A DNA stretch of 64,000 nt from an uncultured Thermomicrobia bacterium (GCA_937968015.1 CALBSO010000146.1:71945-135944), one strand, 5' to 3'. Positions 24,189-33,295 are shown, counted from the stretch's first letter. Translations and numbers: made by a program. Notes: a model not told the origin generated them from the sequence alone.

Positions 24189-25004
24189 ATGCCCACACCA
24201 CACACGATCCACATACGGTCATTCCGGAGCGTCGCCCTCGGCCGCACGATGCCGTACACACTTCTCCTCCCCGCCGGATACGACGCGGCGGGCGGGACGC
24301 ACTATCCGGTGCTTTACCTCCTGCACGGCGCGTGGAGCAACCACACCGAGTGGGCGGCGCGAACGAAACTGGCCGACCATGCCGCGCGCTTCCCGCTGAT
24401 TATCGTCTGCCCGGAGGGGGAGAATTCCTGCTACCTCAACGGTGCGAATGGCGAGCAATGGGAGGAATACATCGTCGCGGACCTGCCCGCGCACATCGAA
24501 GCAACCTGCCGGACGCGTGCCGAACGGAGCGGGCGGGCGATCGCGGGCCTCTCAATGGGCGGCTTCGGCGCGTTCATTTGCGGCATGCGCCATCCGAACC
24601 GCTACTGCGCGATCTCATCGCACTCTGGCGCGTTCCATATCCTGTCGTGGGAAGGGGCGCATGATAACCCGCAGTTCCGCGCGCTCCTCGGCCCGCCGAA
24701 CAGCCCGACGCGGCAGGAGTACGACCCCCAGCGGATCATCGAGCAGGCGATCCGCACGCATGGGGCGGATCGCCTGCCAATGCTGGCGATGGACTGCGGG
24801 GTTGAAGACTATCCCGATCTGCTCGCGTCGAACCGCGCCTTGCACAAGACGATGACTCGCCTCGGCGTCCATCATTTTTACCGCGAGCAACCCGGCGGCC
24901 ACGACTGGACGTACTGGGATCGCGAGATCCGCTTCACGCTCCAGTTCGTCGCGGCGGCGATGGGAGTAGCACCTGCCTCGGACGGCGGCGCGGTGACGGC
25001 CTGA
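24189..25004 (+). CDS. Esterase (esterase D/S-formylglutathione-hydrolase-like)
   Basis: 271 residues if started at ATG 24189 (GAAGGGA, 6 nt spacing); the frame is open back to 23907, with a basic stretch (QMRRAWKRLSPEARRWLARV) that could be an N-terminal extension. Alpha/beta hydrolase: LYLLHGAWSNHTEW (oxyanion side), nucleophile Ser122 in AGLSMGGFGA, His in GGHDWTYWD and an Asp in LAMDCGVEDYPDL. The fold and motif order fit esterase D-type enzymes acting on small acyl esters. The GNAT gene follows after 18 nt. Confidence 0.85.
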   Translation: MPTPHTIHIRSFRSVALGRTMPYTLLLPAGYDAAGGTHYPVLYLLHGAWSNHTEWAARTKLADHAARFPLIIVCPEGENSCYLNGANGEQWEEYIVADLPAHIEATCRTRAERSGRAIAGLSMGGFGAFICGMRHPNRYCAISSHSGAFHILSWEGAHDNPQFRALLGPPNSPTRQEYDPQRIIEQAIRTHGADRLPMLAMDCGVEDYPDLLASNRALHKTMTRLGVHHFYREQPGGHDWTYWDREIRFTLQFVAAAMGVAPASDGGAVTA

Positions 25005-25022
25005 AAGTGTATGGAGGACGCA

Positions 25023-25907
25023 ATGCCTGTCAGGGCGCGCGGCTTGGTAGACGGTGCAGACGTGCAGCGAATGATCGCCCTCGTCCATGCCTTCCCGGCA
25101 AAGCATCCGCATTGCATTGATCTTCCCTACCGGCTCTGTTCGCCATCGGTAGATGTCCCGAAGGACGTGCGGCTCTGGGAGAACGATCACGACGCGTTGC
25201 TCGCGTGGGCAGTCTGGCAGCAGCCGTGGATCACGCTCGACTACGCCGTGCAGCCGGAAGCGCCGAGTGAGACGGGGCCAGCAATCATCGCCTGGGCAGT
25301 GGAGCGATTCCGGGAAATGGCGCGTGGGCATGGCCGGATACTCGATTATTTCATTGACGCGCGCGAGGATGACACGGACCGCATTGCACTCCTCGAACGG
25401 AACGGTTTTGCCCGCGCCGATTGGCATCTGCTCCACTTCGCGCGCCCGCTGGACGCACCGGTATCTGCGCCAACATTCCCCGCAGGCTTCACGATCCGCC
25501 ATCTCGCCGGGGCCGATGATCTTCGGGGATATGTAGATTTGCATCGCGCCGCGTTCGTGTCGGCGAACATGACAGTCGCGTGGAAAGAGCGCGTCACGCG
25601 GATGCCGCAGTACATCGCGAATCTCGATCTCGTCGCGATCGCGCCGGACGGGCAGTTCGCGGCCTTCTGCGTCGGCTGGTTGCACGGTGACGAAGGTCAG
25701 ATCGAACCGCTCGGTGTCCATCCCGATTTCGTGGGGCTGGGATTGGGACGTGCGCTCCTTCTCGAGGCATTCCGCCGTTTCCGGGCACATGGAGCAACGG
25801 TCGCGCATGTCGAGGTGTACAACGACAATCCGCACGCGCAGCATCTCTATGAATCCGTCGGATTCCATGTGGAACACCGCGTATGGAAATACAAGCGGGG
25901 ATTTTAG
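25023..25907 (+). CDS. GNAT N-acetyltransferase with two GNAT folds
   Basis: 294 residues from ATG 25023 (GGAGG, 5 nt spacing). The N-terminal half looks like a degenerate GNAT (LLERNGFARADWHLLHFAR); the C-terminal half is complete: AFCVGWLHGDEGQIEPLGVHPDFVGLGLGRALLLE contains the acetyl-CoA loop Q/R-x-x-G-x-G/A as VGLGLGRAL, and VYNDNPHAQHLYESVGF ends it. This tandem layout resembles MshD-like proteins. The substrate is unknown. It lies 18 nt after the esterase and is probably cotranscribed. Confidence 0.8.
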   Translation: MPVRARGLVDGADVQRMIALVHAFPAKHPHCIDLPYRLCSPSVDVPKDVRLWENDHDALLAWAVWQQPWITLDYAVQPEAPSETGPAIIAWAVERFREMARGHGRILDYFIDAREDDTDRIALLERNGFARADWHLLHFARPLDAPVSAPTFPAGFTIRHLAGADDLRGYVDLHRAAFVSANMTVAWKERVTRMPQYIANLDLVAIAPDGQFAAFCVGWLHGDEGQIEPLGVHPDFVGLGLGRALLLEAFRRFRAHGATVAHVEVYNDNPHAQHLYESVGFHVEHRVWKYKRGF

Positions 25908-25964
25908 CGCGCTATCCGTGCTACTGCCGGATTTCCGTGCCCTGCTCGGTCAGACGAACGTCAA

Positions 25965-26123
25965 TCACGCCGTCGCGATCCACATCCTCGATGAGATTGC
26001 GGCGATCAGATCAGTGTCGTTCATGCCGAGTGCGCTCGCGATCTCATTCGCGTCCACAAACGGCCGATCTGGCGTCCCGGCGCGGCGGCCGAGCGCAGAG
26101 AAGAATTCCGTCGTCATGCTCAT
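25965..26123 (-). CDS. Small HTH-like ORF, 52 aa, probably frameshifted
   Basis: From ATG 26123 (GGAGAGGGAG upstream): FFSALGRRAGTPDRPFVDA, then NEIASALGMNDTDLIAA, a helix-turn-helix-like stretch, then the frame ends at 25965. Shifting by one base after LIAA gives NLIEDVDRDGVIDVRLTEQ and GTEIRQ to a TAG near 25921, which would complete a short winged-helix wing. So the gene is either a 52-residue protein or a frameshifted gene of about 66 residues. It lies 37 nt upstream of the sulfite-oxidase-like gene's 3' end on the same strand. Confidence 0.4.
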   Translation of the reverse strand: MSMTTEFFSALGRRAGTPDRPFVDANEIASALGMNDTDLIAAISSRMWIATA

Positions 26124-26159
26124 CGGTGCTCCCTCTCCTGGAACGAGACGCCGGGTACC

Positions 26160-27197
26160 TTATCGCACGTCTATCGTTATCACCTGCACCGCGTTATTGC
26201 CGTAGCCGAGACGATTCCACGCTGGGCTATCGGGCTGGCAGTTCCCCGCAATGTCGCTGGCTCGGGCGCGGAAGACATGCCGGCCAGGATCGGCGCCAGG
26301 CCAATCAAAACTCCACTCCTGCCAGTGGTAGGGGCCGGTGGGTGGCTTGACACGGGCAGGCTGCCACTCGCCCGCGCCATCAACGCTCACCTCAACCACC
26401 GTGATCGGGCCGCTGCCGGACCATGCTTTGCCACGAAGCGTGTACGGGCCGCGCGGGAGTATGTCGCCGGGTGCGGGGTCGGTGACGAGGGCTTTGGGAA
26501 AGATCGTCGTGACCGCCTCGCGCGCGCGATCGGGCCATTCGAATTGGTACGACGTGGTCTGGAACTGCCCCACGTAGGGAGTGGCGAGCACCTCAATGCG
26601 ATACAGCCACTTGACCGACGCCATGCCATACCAACCGGGCACCAGTAGGCGCAAAGGCGCGCCGTGATCGGGGGGCAGCGGCACGCCGTTCATCGCCCAG
26701 GCAACCAGCGCCTCGGTCGCGGGATCACGCGCGCGTTCGAGCGCGAGCGCGCGGCCGAAGGGAATATCCGGCCCCCCTTTGTATGCGCCGTGATCGGCCC
26801 CCTCGAAGTAGACTTCCACACCGTCCGGACGGGGAGCGGCCCGCTCCAGAATCAGATGCAACGGCACGCCCGTCCAACGTGCGGTGCCGACCGCGTTGCC
26901 GGCCCATGGCTCGCCGGTCGGCAGCGGCATCAGGCCGATCCGGCCGTTGCCGGCGCATTCCAAAGTGACGGTCAGGGTCGTCGCGGGCATCGCGCGCAAC
27001 TCGTCAAGCGTCAGCGTCAGTGGCCGCTCGACCGCGCCGCCGATGGTGAGCGTCCCCGGATGGTCGGGCAAGGAGAAGTTGGAGCGGACGTAGTGCAGCG
27101 ACGTGGGCGTCACTGGCTCGCGGAGCGCTTCGAGCGGCGTCTCGGCATTGAACGGCTCCGCCTTGACCATCACTAACTGAGACCGATCCATTCCCAT
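26160..27197 (-). CDS. Sulfite-oxidase-like molybdopterin enzyme
   Basis: 345 residues from ATG 27197 (AGAAGGGA, 5 nt spacing). Molybdopterin domain with the Mo-ligating Cys in VTLECAGNGRIGL, plus HYVRSNFSLP, TARWTGVPLHLIL and DHGAPLRLLVPGWYG; the C-terminal dimerisation domain (Mo-co dimer, Ig-like) runs from about 235 to the end (YTLRGKAWSGSGPITVVEVS). No Tat signal or heme domain is seen, so it should be a soluble cytoplasmic SorA-like protein that oxidises sulfite or a similar oxyanion, with an unknown electron acceptor. Confidence 0.88.
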   Translation of the reverse strand: MGMDRSQLVMVKAEPFNAETPLEALREPVTPTSLHYVRSNFSLPDHPGTLTIGGAVERPLTLTLDELRAMPATTLTVTLECAGNGRIGLMPLPTGEPWAGNAVGTARWTGVPLHLILERAAPRPDGVEVYFEGADHGAYKGGPDIPFGRALALERARDPATEALVAWAMNGVPLPPDHGAPLRLLVPGWYGMASVKWLYRIEVLATPYVGQFQTTSYQFEWPDRAREAVTTIFPKALVTDPAPGDILPRGPYTLRGKAWSGSGPITVVEVSVDGAGEWQPARVKPPTGPYHWQEWSFDWPGADPGRHVFRARASDIAGNCQPDSPAWNRLGYGNNAVQVITIDVR

Positions 27198-27395
27198 GTC
27201 GTTCCCTTCTCGTGAGACAGATCAAGACGAACTGCGCGGAATAATCTGTTGGCGCGGCGTCGTGTGCCAGTCATTCGAGTGTATGCGTCCCGTGAAAAGC
27301 ATGCAACACCGATTGCTCGCCATCGTTTCGCGGCCGGTTCCTGCGGTATCATTGGCCCCGATCGTGCCCGCACTCTCAACCGGAAAGGAACCCCG

Positions 27396-29333
27396 ATGCC
27401 ACGACCGCTCGAACCCGCCGATATCCTCTCCCTGCAATCCGTCGGGGACCCGCAGATGTCGCCCGATGGGACACGGATCGTCTACACCGTTGGGACGATG
27501 GATGTCGAGCAGGATAAGACGAACTCAACGCTCTGGGTCGCAGCAACAGACGGCAAGGGGCCGCGCCAACTGACGCGCGGGAAGGTGCGGGATAGCAACC
27601 CGCGCTGGTCGCCGGATGGGCAGTGGATTGCCTTCACCTCGGATCGTGGGGATGAGCCGCCGCAGATCTGGCTCCTGCCACTCGCAGGGGGTGAGCCACT
27701 GCAACTGACGACGCTCCATCATGGCGCGGGCACACCCGTCTGGTCGCCGGACGGCGCGCGGATCGCCTTTGCCGCCCGTGTCACGCCGAAAGATCAGCCG
27801 AAGAACGCGCCGCGCGTCGCCCGCCGCCTGCGCACGTTCGTCAATGGCGGCGGCTACATCGGCGACGGCTTTTGGCATCTCTTCGTCGTGGATGTGCCAA
27901 GCGGTGTCGCGCGCCAGATCACCGAGGGCGAGTGGCATCACTTCACGCCCGCGTGGTCGCCGGACGGCGCCCGGCTCGCGTTCGTGACGACGCGGCGGGA
28001 GGAGTGGGACCTCGAATGGATCTGGGATATCTACGTGAGCGACGCGGAGGGCGGCGACCGGCGTCAACTGACGCGGAGCAGCGGTGTTGCGCAAGGTCCG
28101 GCATGGTCGCCGGATGGTACGAAGATCGCCTACTACGACAACGGCAACACCCGCACCGGCTCGACGGAGGATTACCACCTGCATGTCATCCCGGCGGTAG
28201 GCGACGACGCGATGAACCTCACCGGCCACATGGACCGCGGTGTGAACGCCTGGGAGCCACCCACGCCCGCCATTCCGCCCCTCTGGTCGCCAGATAGCCA
28301 ATCTGTGCTCGCCGTCCTCAATTTCGCGGGTAACGCACACTGCTACCGCTTCAGCATGGACGGCGAGGCGACACGTGTTATTGGCGGCACGGGCAGCACG
28401 GGCTGGCCGACGATGTGCGCGGACGGGTCGCGACTCGCGTTCCTCTGGGCCGGCCCTGGCGCGCCAGCCGAGGTCTGGGCGTGCGACCGGAGTGGTGGCG
28501 ACCGGCGGCAACTGACGCGGACGAACGGTGCGCTAATGGCGGAAATCGCTGTCAGCGCGCCGGAGCGGTTCGCGATCCCGGCAGAGGATGGGCGACAGGT
28601 CGAGAGCGTTCTCTGGCTGCCGCCCGGCCAGACGGCGGCGGATGGCCCGTTCCCGACGCTCCTCCATCTGCACGGCGGGCCGCACGGCGCGGTCGGGGAA
28701 GCATTTTCGACGCAACAGCAACTGCTTGCCACACATGGCTTCGCGGTCTACTCGATCAACTTCCGGGGCAGCGCGGGCTACGGCAAGACGTTCGCGGACA
28801 CCATCCTCGCGGACTGGGGCGCGAAGGAGCACGCGGACAGTATGACCGCGCTCGACGCCTTGATCGCGCGCGGCATCGCGGACCCGCACCGGCTCGGCGT
28901 CTTCGGCGGCTCGTACGGCGGCTATATGACGAACTACGTCATCACGCACACCGATCGCTTCCACGCCGCTGTGACGATGGCGACCATCAGCGATCTCGCC
29001 ACGCTCTCCGGCACGACGGACCAGTGGGAATCCATTGATTTCGACAGTGGCGGCGCGCCGTGGGAGGCAGAGACGTATTATCGGGAGCACTCCGCGATGC
29101 CCCTCGTCGCGCGGATCACGACGCCGCTGCTCATCATGCACGGCGAGGAGGACTACACCTGTCGCGTCACGGAGGCGGAGCAGCTCTTCGTCGCCTTGCG
29201 GAAACTGCGGCGGGAGGTCGAATTCGTCCGCTATCCCGGCGAATCGCACGGCTTCACGCGCGGTCGCCCCCAAACGCAGCGAGACGCGCTGACACGGCTA
29301 CTCGGCTGGTTCACAGATCATCTGACGGCGTAA
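27396..29333 (+). CDS. S9 family peptidase (acylaminoacyl-peptidase-like)
   Basis: 645 residues from ATG 27396 (AAAGGA, 6 nt spacing). Residues 10-390 hold repeated WSPDG blades of a beta-propeller (PRWSPDGQWIAFTSD, PVWSPDGARIAF, PAWSPDG). The C-terminal alpha/beta-hydrolase domain has nucleophile Ser near 506 in GVFGGSYGGYMTN, Asp near 586 in HGEEDYTCRV and His near 618 in PGESHGF. The propeller limits access to short peptides. It is cytoplasmic (no signal peptide) and likely a stand-alone gene for peptide turnover. Confidence 0.9.
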   Translation: MPRPLEPADILSLQSVGDPQMSPDGTRIVYTVGTMDVEQDKTNSTLWVAATDGKGPRQLTRGKVRDSNPRWSPDGQWIAFTSDRGDEPPQIWLLPLAGGEPLQLTTLHHGAGTPVWSPDGARIAFAARVTPKDQPKNAPRVARRLRTFVNGGGYIGDGFWHLFVVDVPSGVARQITEGEWHHFTPAWSPDGARLAFVTTRREEWDLEWIWDIYVSDAEGGDRRQLTRSSGVAQGPAWSPDGTKIAYYDNGNTRTGSTEDYHLHVIPAVGDDAMNLTGHMDRGVNAWEPPTPAIPPLWSPDSQSVLAVLNFAGNAHCYRFSMDGEATRVIGGTGSTGWPTMCADGSRLAFLWAGPGAPAEVWACDRSGGDRRQLTRTNGALMAEIAVSAPERFAIPAEDGRQVESVLWLPPGQTAADGPFPTLLHLHGGPHGAVGEAFSTQQQLLATHGFAVYSINFRGSAGYGKTFADTILADWGAKEHADSMTALDALIARGIADPHRLGVFGGSYGGYMTNYVITHTDRFHAAVTMATISDLATLSGTTDQWESIDFDSGGAPWEAETYYREHSAMPLVARITTPLLIMHGEEDYTCRVTEAEQLFVALRKLRREVEFVRYPGESHGFTRGRPQTQRDALTRLLGWFTDHLTA

Positions 29334-29380
29334 GATCTCTCACTTCCGACTCCTCTGCGTCGCCCGGTGCGCAATCGGCC

Positions 29381-29425
29381 CGACAAAACAAAACGGGGTG
29401 GCACGCATGCATACGTGCCACCCCG
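29381..29425 (-). terminator. Rho-independent terminator of the 44-aa membrane protein gene
   Basis: On the minus strand CGGGGTGGCACG, 8-nt loop, CGTGCCACCCCG (12 bp perfect) followed by TTTTGTTTTGTCG. It lies 33 nt after the small ORF's stop; it may also stop transcription coming from the S9 peptidase. Confidence 0.8.
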
Positions 29426-29457
29426 ATCGTATTGTGGAGAGGAGTGAGCCTGCGGCG

Positions 29458-29592
29458 TCAGTCGCCCGACGGATCGTTCGTGAACGTCATCCGCGACTGC
29501 GGTTGCCGCGCGCCGCGCGAGAGTATCAACGCACCAATGAGGAAGGCCGCGATAATCAGATGCCAGAGCAAGAGTTCGATAAAAAACTGCAT
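29458..29592 (-). CDS. Small membrane protein, 44 aa
   Basis: Minus-strand ORF from ATG 29592 to TGA 29458. One membrane helix in residues 3-24 (FIELLLWHLIIAAFLIGALI) followed by a basic, polar tail (SRGARQPQSRMTFTND). GGGGG lies about 8 nt before the start, and a strong terminator follows, which makes a real transcription unit likely. Function unknown; such single-span proteins often modulate larger membrane complexes. Confidence 0.5.
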   Translation of the reverse strand: MQFFIELLLWHLIIAAFLIGALILSRGARQPQSRMTFTNDPSGD

Positions 29593-29770
29593 CGGTCGTG
29601 CCCCCGTCCGTTACTCTGCCGCTTCTCGAAAGGTTCTCCCATTGCCTGTGAGTATGACAAAGCATAAATCGTGCCACACCGTCCGAAGTGCCGGATTGGC
29701 ATGGCCGAAGGGACAGGTGCGCCCGCATACGATCCGATCACAATTGTGTGCGAGCATTGAGAGGACAGGG

Positions 29771-29826
29771 TGGTGGCGGGCTGCGGCCTGCCGTTCGTCG
29801 CTGCTACAGGCCGCAGCCCGCCATCA
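29771..29826. repeat. Long inverted repeat, 22-bp arms
   Basis: GGTG-G-TGGCGGGCTGC... and its complement GCAGCCCGCCATCACC, loop of 16 nt. It resembles the GGTG...CACC-bounded palindrome at 57750-57802 in layout but has a different core. Confidence 0.5.
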
Positions 29827-29848
29827 CCGGCAACTGTGCGTATCAGGC

Positions 29849-29876
29849 TTGACGATTGTTTGCGGAGTGTTATAAC
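29849..29876 (+). promoter_or_regulatory. Promoter of the sugar ABC operon
   Basis: TTGACG (29849-29854), 16-nt spacer, TATAAC (29871-29876), 37 nt before the first permease ATG; a good match to the housekeeping sigma consensus. Confidence 0.6.
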
Positions 29877-29913
29877 GATGCAGAGGAATGTCCGTTCATG
29901 ATGAGGAAAACGC

Positions 29914-30846
29914 ATGGCCACTGAGCAAGCCAGTGTATCGGTTCCCCATGCGCGCGGTTCGTCGCGGCTGCGCGAGTGGCAGGCGACACTCGTGTCGCTG
30001 CTGTATCTGCTGCCCTCACTGGTCGCCTTCTCCGTTTTCGTCTTCTACCCGGTCGTGAAATCGCTCTGGATCAGCCTCCATGCGGACAATCCGTTCGGCG
30101 GCACGTCGGATATCTATGTGGGGCTTGACCAGTACAAAAACGCACTCTCGTCCCCGGATTACCGAAACGCGCTCAAGGTCACGATTCTCTATACGCTCTA
30201 TACTGTCCCGATCGGGCTACTCATCGCGCTGACGCTCGCAGTGATGGCGAACCTGCGGCTGCGGGCGATCTCCATCTTTCGCGTCGCCTTCGCAATCACG
30301 ATCGGCGTCTCGGTCGCGGCGGGTGCGGTGATCTTCGCCCTCCTCTACAACCCGAGCACGGGCGTGCTGAACTACTTCCTCACGCGGCTCGGCCTGCCGT
30401 CCGTCCAGTGGTTGACGCACACGAACACGGCGCTCTGGGCGATTGCGATTGGCACGATCTGGCTCGGCCTCGGCTTCAACTTCACGATTCTCCTCAGCGG
30501 TTTGCAGGGCATCCCTGAGGAACTCTACGAGAGCGCGCGGATTGACGGCGCGGGCGGCGGCCGGATGTTCTTCAATGTCACGCTGCCGCTGCTCTCACCG
30601 ACGCTCTTTTTCGTCAGCGTCATTTCGGTGATCGCCGCCTTCCAGAGTTTTGCGCAGATTGATGTCCTGACCAAGGGCGGCCCGGCAGGCTCGACGAACG
30701 TCGTCGTCTACTCGATCTACCGTGATGCGTTCTTCAACTTCCACTCCGCCTACGCCTCGGCACAGGCGGTCATCCTCTTTATTATCTTGCTGATCCTGAC
30801 CGGCATCCAATTCAAGTCGCTGGAAGGCAGGGTGTTCTACCAATGA
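29914..30846 (+). CDS. Carbohydrate ABC transporter permease (MalF/UgpA type)
   Basis: 310 residues, six membrane segments. The N-terminal SLLYLLPSLVAFSVFVFYPVVKSL and the EAA loop (ELYESARIDGAGGGRMFFN, then TLPLLSP) that docks to the ATPase are typical of the 6-TM CUT1 permeases. It pairs with the next gene to form the sugar channel. The following gene's ATG overlaps its stop by 4 nt. No ATPase gene is in the operon, so a shared MsiK-like ATPase elsewhere is expected. Confidence 0.92.
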   Translation: MATEQASVSVPHARGSSRLREWQATLVSLLYLLPSLVAFSVFVFYPVVKSLWISLHADNPFGGTSDIYVGLDQYKNALSSPDYRNALKVTILYTLYTVPIGLLIALTLAVMANLRLRAISIFRVAFAITIGVSVAAGAVIFALLYNPSTGVLNYFLTRLGLPSVQWLTHTNTALWAIAIGTIWLGLGFNFTILLSGLQGIPEELYESARIDGAGGGRMFFNVTLPLLSPTLFFVSVISVIAAFQSFAQIDVLTKGGPAGSTNVVVYSIYRDAFFNFHSAYASAQAVILFIILLILTGIQFKSLEGRVFYQ

Positions 30847-31679
30847 GCGGCTCACCGAATACCCGCCTGCTGCGGAAGGCGCTGCTCTATGTGCTGCTTG
30901 GCGCCGCGGCGCTCGCCATCCTCTTCCCGCTTCTCTACGCGCTCACCGTCAGTTTCATGACGCCGGATGAGGCGGCCCGCTTCCCACCCAAATTCATCCC
31001 GAGCGGCCTCTATCTGGACAACTACCGCACAGTGCTCGAGCGGTTGCCGATCCCGCGCTACATTCTCAACAGTTTCATCGTTTCCGGGTGCGTGATGCTG
31101 GCGCAGCTGGTGACGGCGAGCCTCGCGGCGTACGCCTTCGCCGTGCGGGAGTTCCGCGGGCGCACCACGCTCTTCATCATCTTCCTCTCCACGCTGATGA
31201 TCCCATGGGAAGTGACGGTGATCCCGAACTACCAGACGATCTTGCAGTGGGGCTGGAAGGATACGTATATCGGCCTGATCGCGCCGTTCGTCGCGACGGG
31301 CTTCGGCACGTTCCTCCTGCGACAATTCTTTCTGACGATCCCGAAGGAACTGCACGACGCCGCGACGCTCGATGGCTGCGGCAGCCTGCGCTATCTGCTG
31401 ACCATCGTCATCCCGCTCTCGCGCCCGGCGCTCGGCACGCTGGGAGTGTATAGTTTCCTCCAGACGTGGAACCAGTACCTCTGGCCGCTGCTCGTCACGG
31501 ACAGCAAGAATATGCGGACCTCGCAGATCGGCATCGCCTTCCTCCGCACCGAGGAATCAATCTCCTACAATCTCATCATGGCCGGGGTCGTGCTCGTCCT
31601 CGTGCCGACGATCGCGCTGCTGATTATCGGGCAGCGCCAACTGATTCGGGGACTCACCGCCGGCTCCGTCAAGGGGTAA
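30843..31679 (+). CDS. Carbohydrate ABC transporter permease (MalG/UgpE type)
   Basis: 278 residues, six membrane segments. MalG-type text: LYALTVSFMTPDEAARFPPKF, then DNYRTVLERLP, and the EAA loop PKELHDAATLDGCGSLRYLL. Translationally coupled to the first permease. The partner binding protein starts 46 nt downstream. Confidence 0.92.
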   Translation: MSGSPNTRLLRKALLYVLLGAAALAILFPLLYALTVSFMTPDEAARFPPKFIPSGLYLDNYRTVLERLPIPRYILNSFIVSGCVMLAQLVTASLAAYAFAVREFRGRTTLFIIFLSTLMIPWEVTVIPNYQTILQWGWKDTYIGLIAPFVATGFGTFLLRQFFLTIPKELHDAATLDGCGSLRYLLTIVIPLSRPALGTLGVYSFLQTWNQYLWPLLVTDSKNMRTSQIGIAFLRTEESISYNLIMAGVVLVLVPTIALLIIGQRQLIRGLTAGSVKG

Positions 31680-31724
31680 CGGCGGGCAGACCATTGACGG
31701 TTCTTTGCAGCAAAGGAGCAACAG

Positions 31725-33239
31725 GTGGAAGGTATGGAACGGGACAGACGGCTCTCTCGACGGAATCTGCTTCGCCTCGGTGTCGGCGCCGCCGCGACGG
31801 GCGCCCTCGCAGCGATCGTGAGTGCGTGCGGCGGCAGCAGCGCGACGACGGCGCCGACCACGGCAGCCACCGCCGCCGCGACAACCGCCGCCGGTGGCTC
31901 GACGCCGGCCGCGCCCGTCGCGACCGGTGCGCCGCCGCCCGCGACGCTGCCCGCCGCGACGCCGAAGACGGCAAAGAACGCGAACGCGACCAAACTCACC
32001 TTCTGGCATGCCCTTGGCGGCGTCAACGGCGATATTGTGAGCAGTCTGGTTAATCAGTTCAACGACAGCCAGACCGACATCTTCGTGCAGGACATCTTCC
32101 AGGGTGGCTACGATGATGAGTTGAACAAGTTCCGCGCCGGGTTGCAGGCGAAGAGCGGCCCGCACATCATTCAGGTCTACGACATCGGCCAGCGCTTCAT
32201 GATTGACAGCAAGGCGACCGAGCCGATGCAGACCTTCGTGGACGCGGACAAGTTCGACCTCTCGCAGTTCGAGAAGCCACTGCTCGACTACTACTCCGTG
32301 GATAAGAAACTGAACGCGATGCCATTCAACACCTCCAACCCGATCTTGTATTACAACAAGAACGCCTTCCAGGCTGTCGGGCTGGACCCGACCAAGCCTC
32401 CGCGCACCTGGGACGAGGTGGCAGCAGCAGCAGAGAAACTCACCAAGAAGGACGCGAGCGGCAAGCCGCAACCCGGCCTCAACTTCGCGATTTACGGCTG
32501 GTTCTTCGAGCAGTGGCTCGCCACCGAGAATGCCCTCTACGCCGATCCGGAAAATGGCCGGGGCGCGCAGCGGGCGACGAAGGTCGTCTACAACAGCGAC
32601 GCGGGCGTCAAGATCCTCGATTGGTGGAAGGGGATGATTGACAAGGGGACGGCGTCCAACCTCGGTCGGAACACCAGCGACTCGCAGACGGCTTTCGCCG
32701 CCGGGCAGGCGGCGATCATCGTTGAATCCACCGCCTCCCTGAAGGGCATCATCAACAAAGTTGGCGGCAAGTTCGATGTCGGCACCGGCTTCTATCCGCG
32801 CCCGACGACGGGCGGCGAGCAGGGCGGCATCATCATGGGCGGCGCGGCCGTCTACATCGCCAAGGACAAGCCGGACAAGGAGAAGCAGGCGGCCTGGAAG
32901 TTCGTCCAGTTCATTTCTCAGCCGAAACAACAGGCCTTCTTCCACATCGGCACCGGTTACTTCCCGATCCGCAAGGACGCTTACGACCTGCCAGAGGTCA
33001 AGGCGAACACGGCGAAGTTCCCGCAGTTCCAGACGGCGGTAGACCAACTGCACGCCAACCCATCGAACCCCGCGACGAACGGCGCGGTGCTCGGCGTCTT
33101 CACGCAGTCGCGCACCACCGACGTTGAGGGCGCGATCGAGAAGGTTTTGCTCGGCAAGGCCACCGCCAAGGCTGCTCTCGACGAGGCCGCCGCTGCCTCC
33201 AACAAGGCCCTGGACACGTACAACGCGTCTGTGAAGTAA
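31725..33239 (+). CDS. Carbohydrate ABC transporter substrate-binding lipoprotein
   Basis: 504 residues from GTG 31725 (AAAGGAG, 6 nt spacing; ATG 31734 is possible). A twin-arginine signal (LSRRNLLRLG) and a lipobox (AIVSAC) show export as a lipoprotein. A Thr/Ala/Pro-rich linker (about 45-85) precedes a family 1 binding fold: LTFWHALGGVNGDIVSSLV, MPFNTSNPILYYNKNAF, then GQAAIIVESTASLKG. It presents a sugar to the two permeases upstream. The order permease-permease-receptor is the reverse of the usual one. Ligand unknown. A terminator closes the operon. Confidence 0.92.
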   Translation: MEGMERDRRLSRRNLLRLGVGAAATGALAAIVSACGGSSATTAPTTAATAAATTAAGGSTPAAPVATGAPPPATLPAATPKTAKNANATKLTFWHALGGVNGDIVSSLVNQFNDSQTDIFVQDIFQGGYDDELNKFRAGLQAKSGPHIIQVYDIGQRFMIDSKATEPMQTFVDADKFDLSQFEKPLLDYYSVDKKLNAMPFNTSNPILYYNKNAFQAVGLDPTKPPRTWDEVAAAAEKLTKKDASGKPQPGLNFAIYGWFFEQWLATENALYADPENGRGAQRATKVVYNSDAGVKILDWWKGMIDKGTASNLGRNTSDSQTAFAAGQAAIIVESTASLKGIINKVGGKFDVGTGFYPRPTTGGEQGGIIMGGAAVYIAKDKPDKEKQAAWKFVQFISQPKQQAFFHIGTGYFPIRKDAYDLPEVKANTAKFPQFQTAVDQLHANPSNPATNGAVLGVFTQSRTTDVEGAIEKVLLGKATAKAALDEAAAASNKALDTYNASVK

Positions 33240-33242
33240 TAA

Positions 33243-33295
33243 ATCTCCCCCCCTGCCCCCTCTCCATTGCGATGGAGAGGGGGAGATTTTTGTGG
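33243..33295 (+). terminator. Terminator of the sugar ABC operon
   Basis: CCCCCTCTCCAT, loop TGCG, ATGGAGAGGGGG (12 bp perfect), then AGATTTTTG. An alternative outer pairing AAATCTCCCC/GGGGAGATTT lengthens it. Confidence 0.85.

Larger units (their letters stand above)
29593..29913 (+). other. Intergenic region with a long inverted repeat and the sugar ABC promoter
   Basis: 321 nt. It holds a 16-bp perfect inverted repeat (29775-29790 and 29807-29822, GGCGGGCTGCGGCCTG and complement) that extends to 22 bp with one mismatch, and the promoter at 29849-29876. No gene is seen. Confidence 0.5.

Noticed and set aside
31557..33053. 498-codon frame antisense to the sugar-binding protein
   Set aside because: Low-complexity RRG text opposite a well-supported gene; an artefact of GC-rich codon bias.
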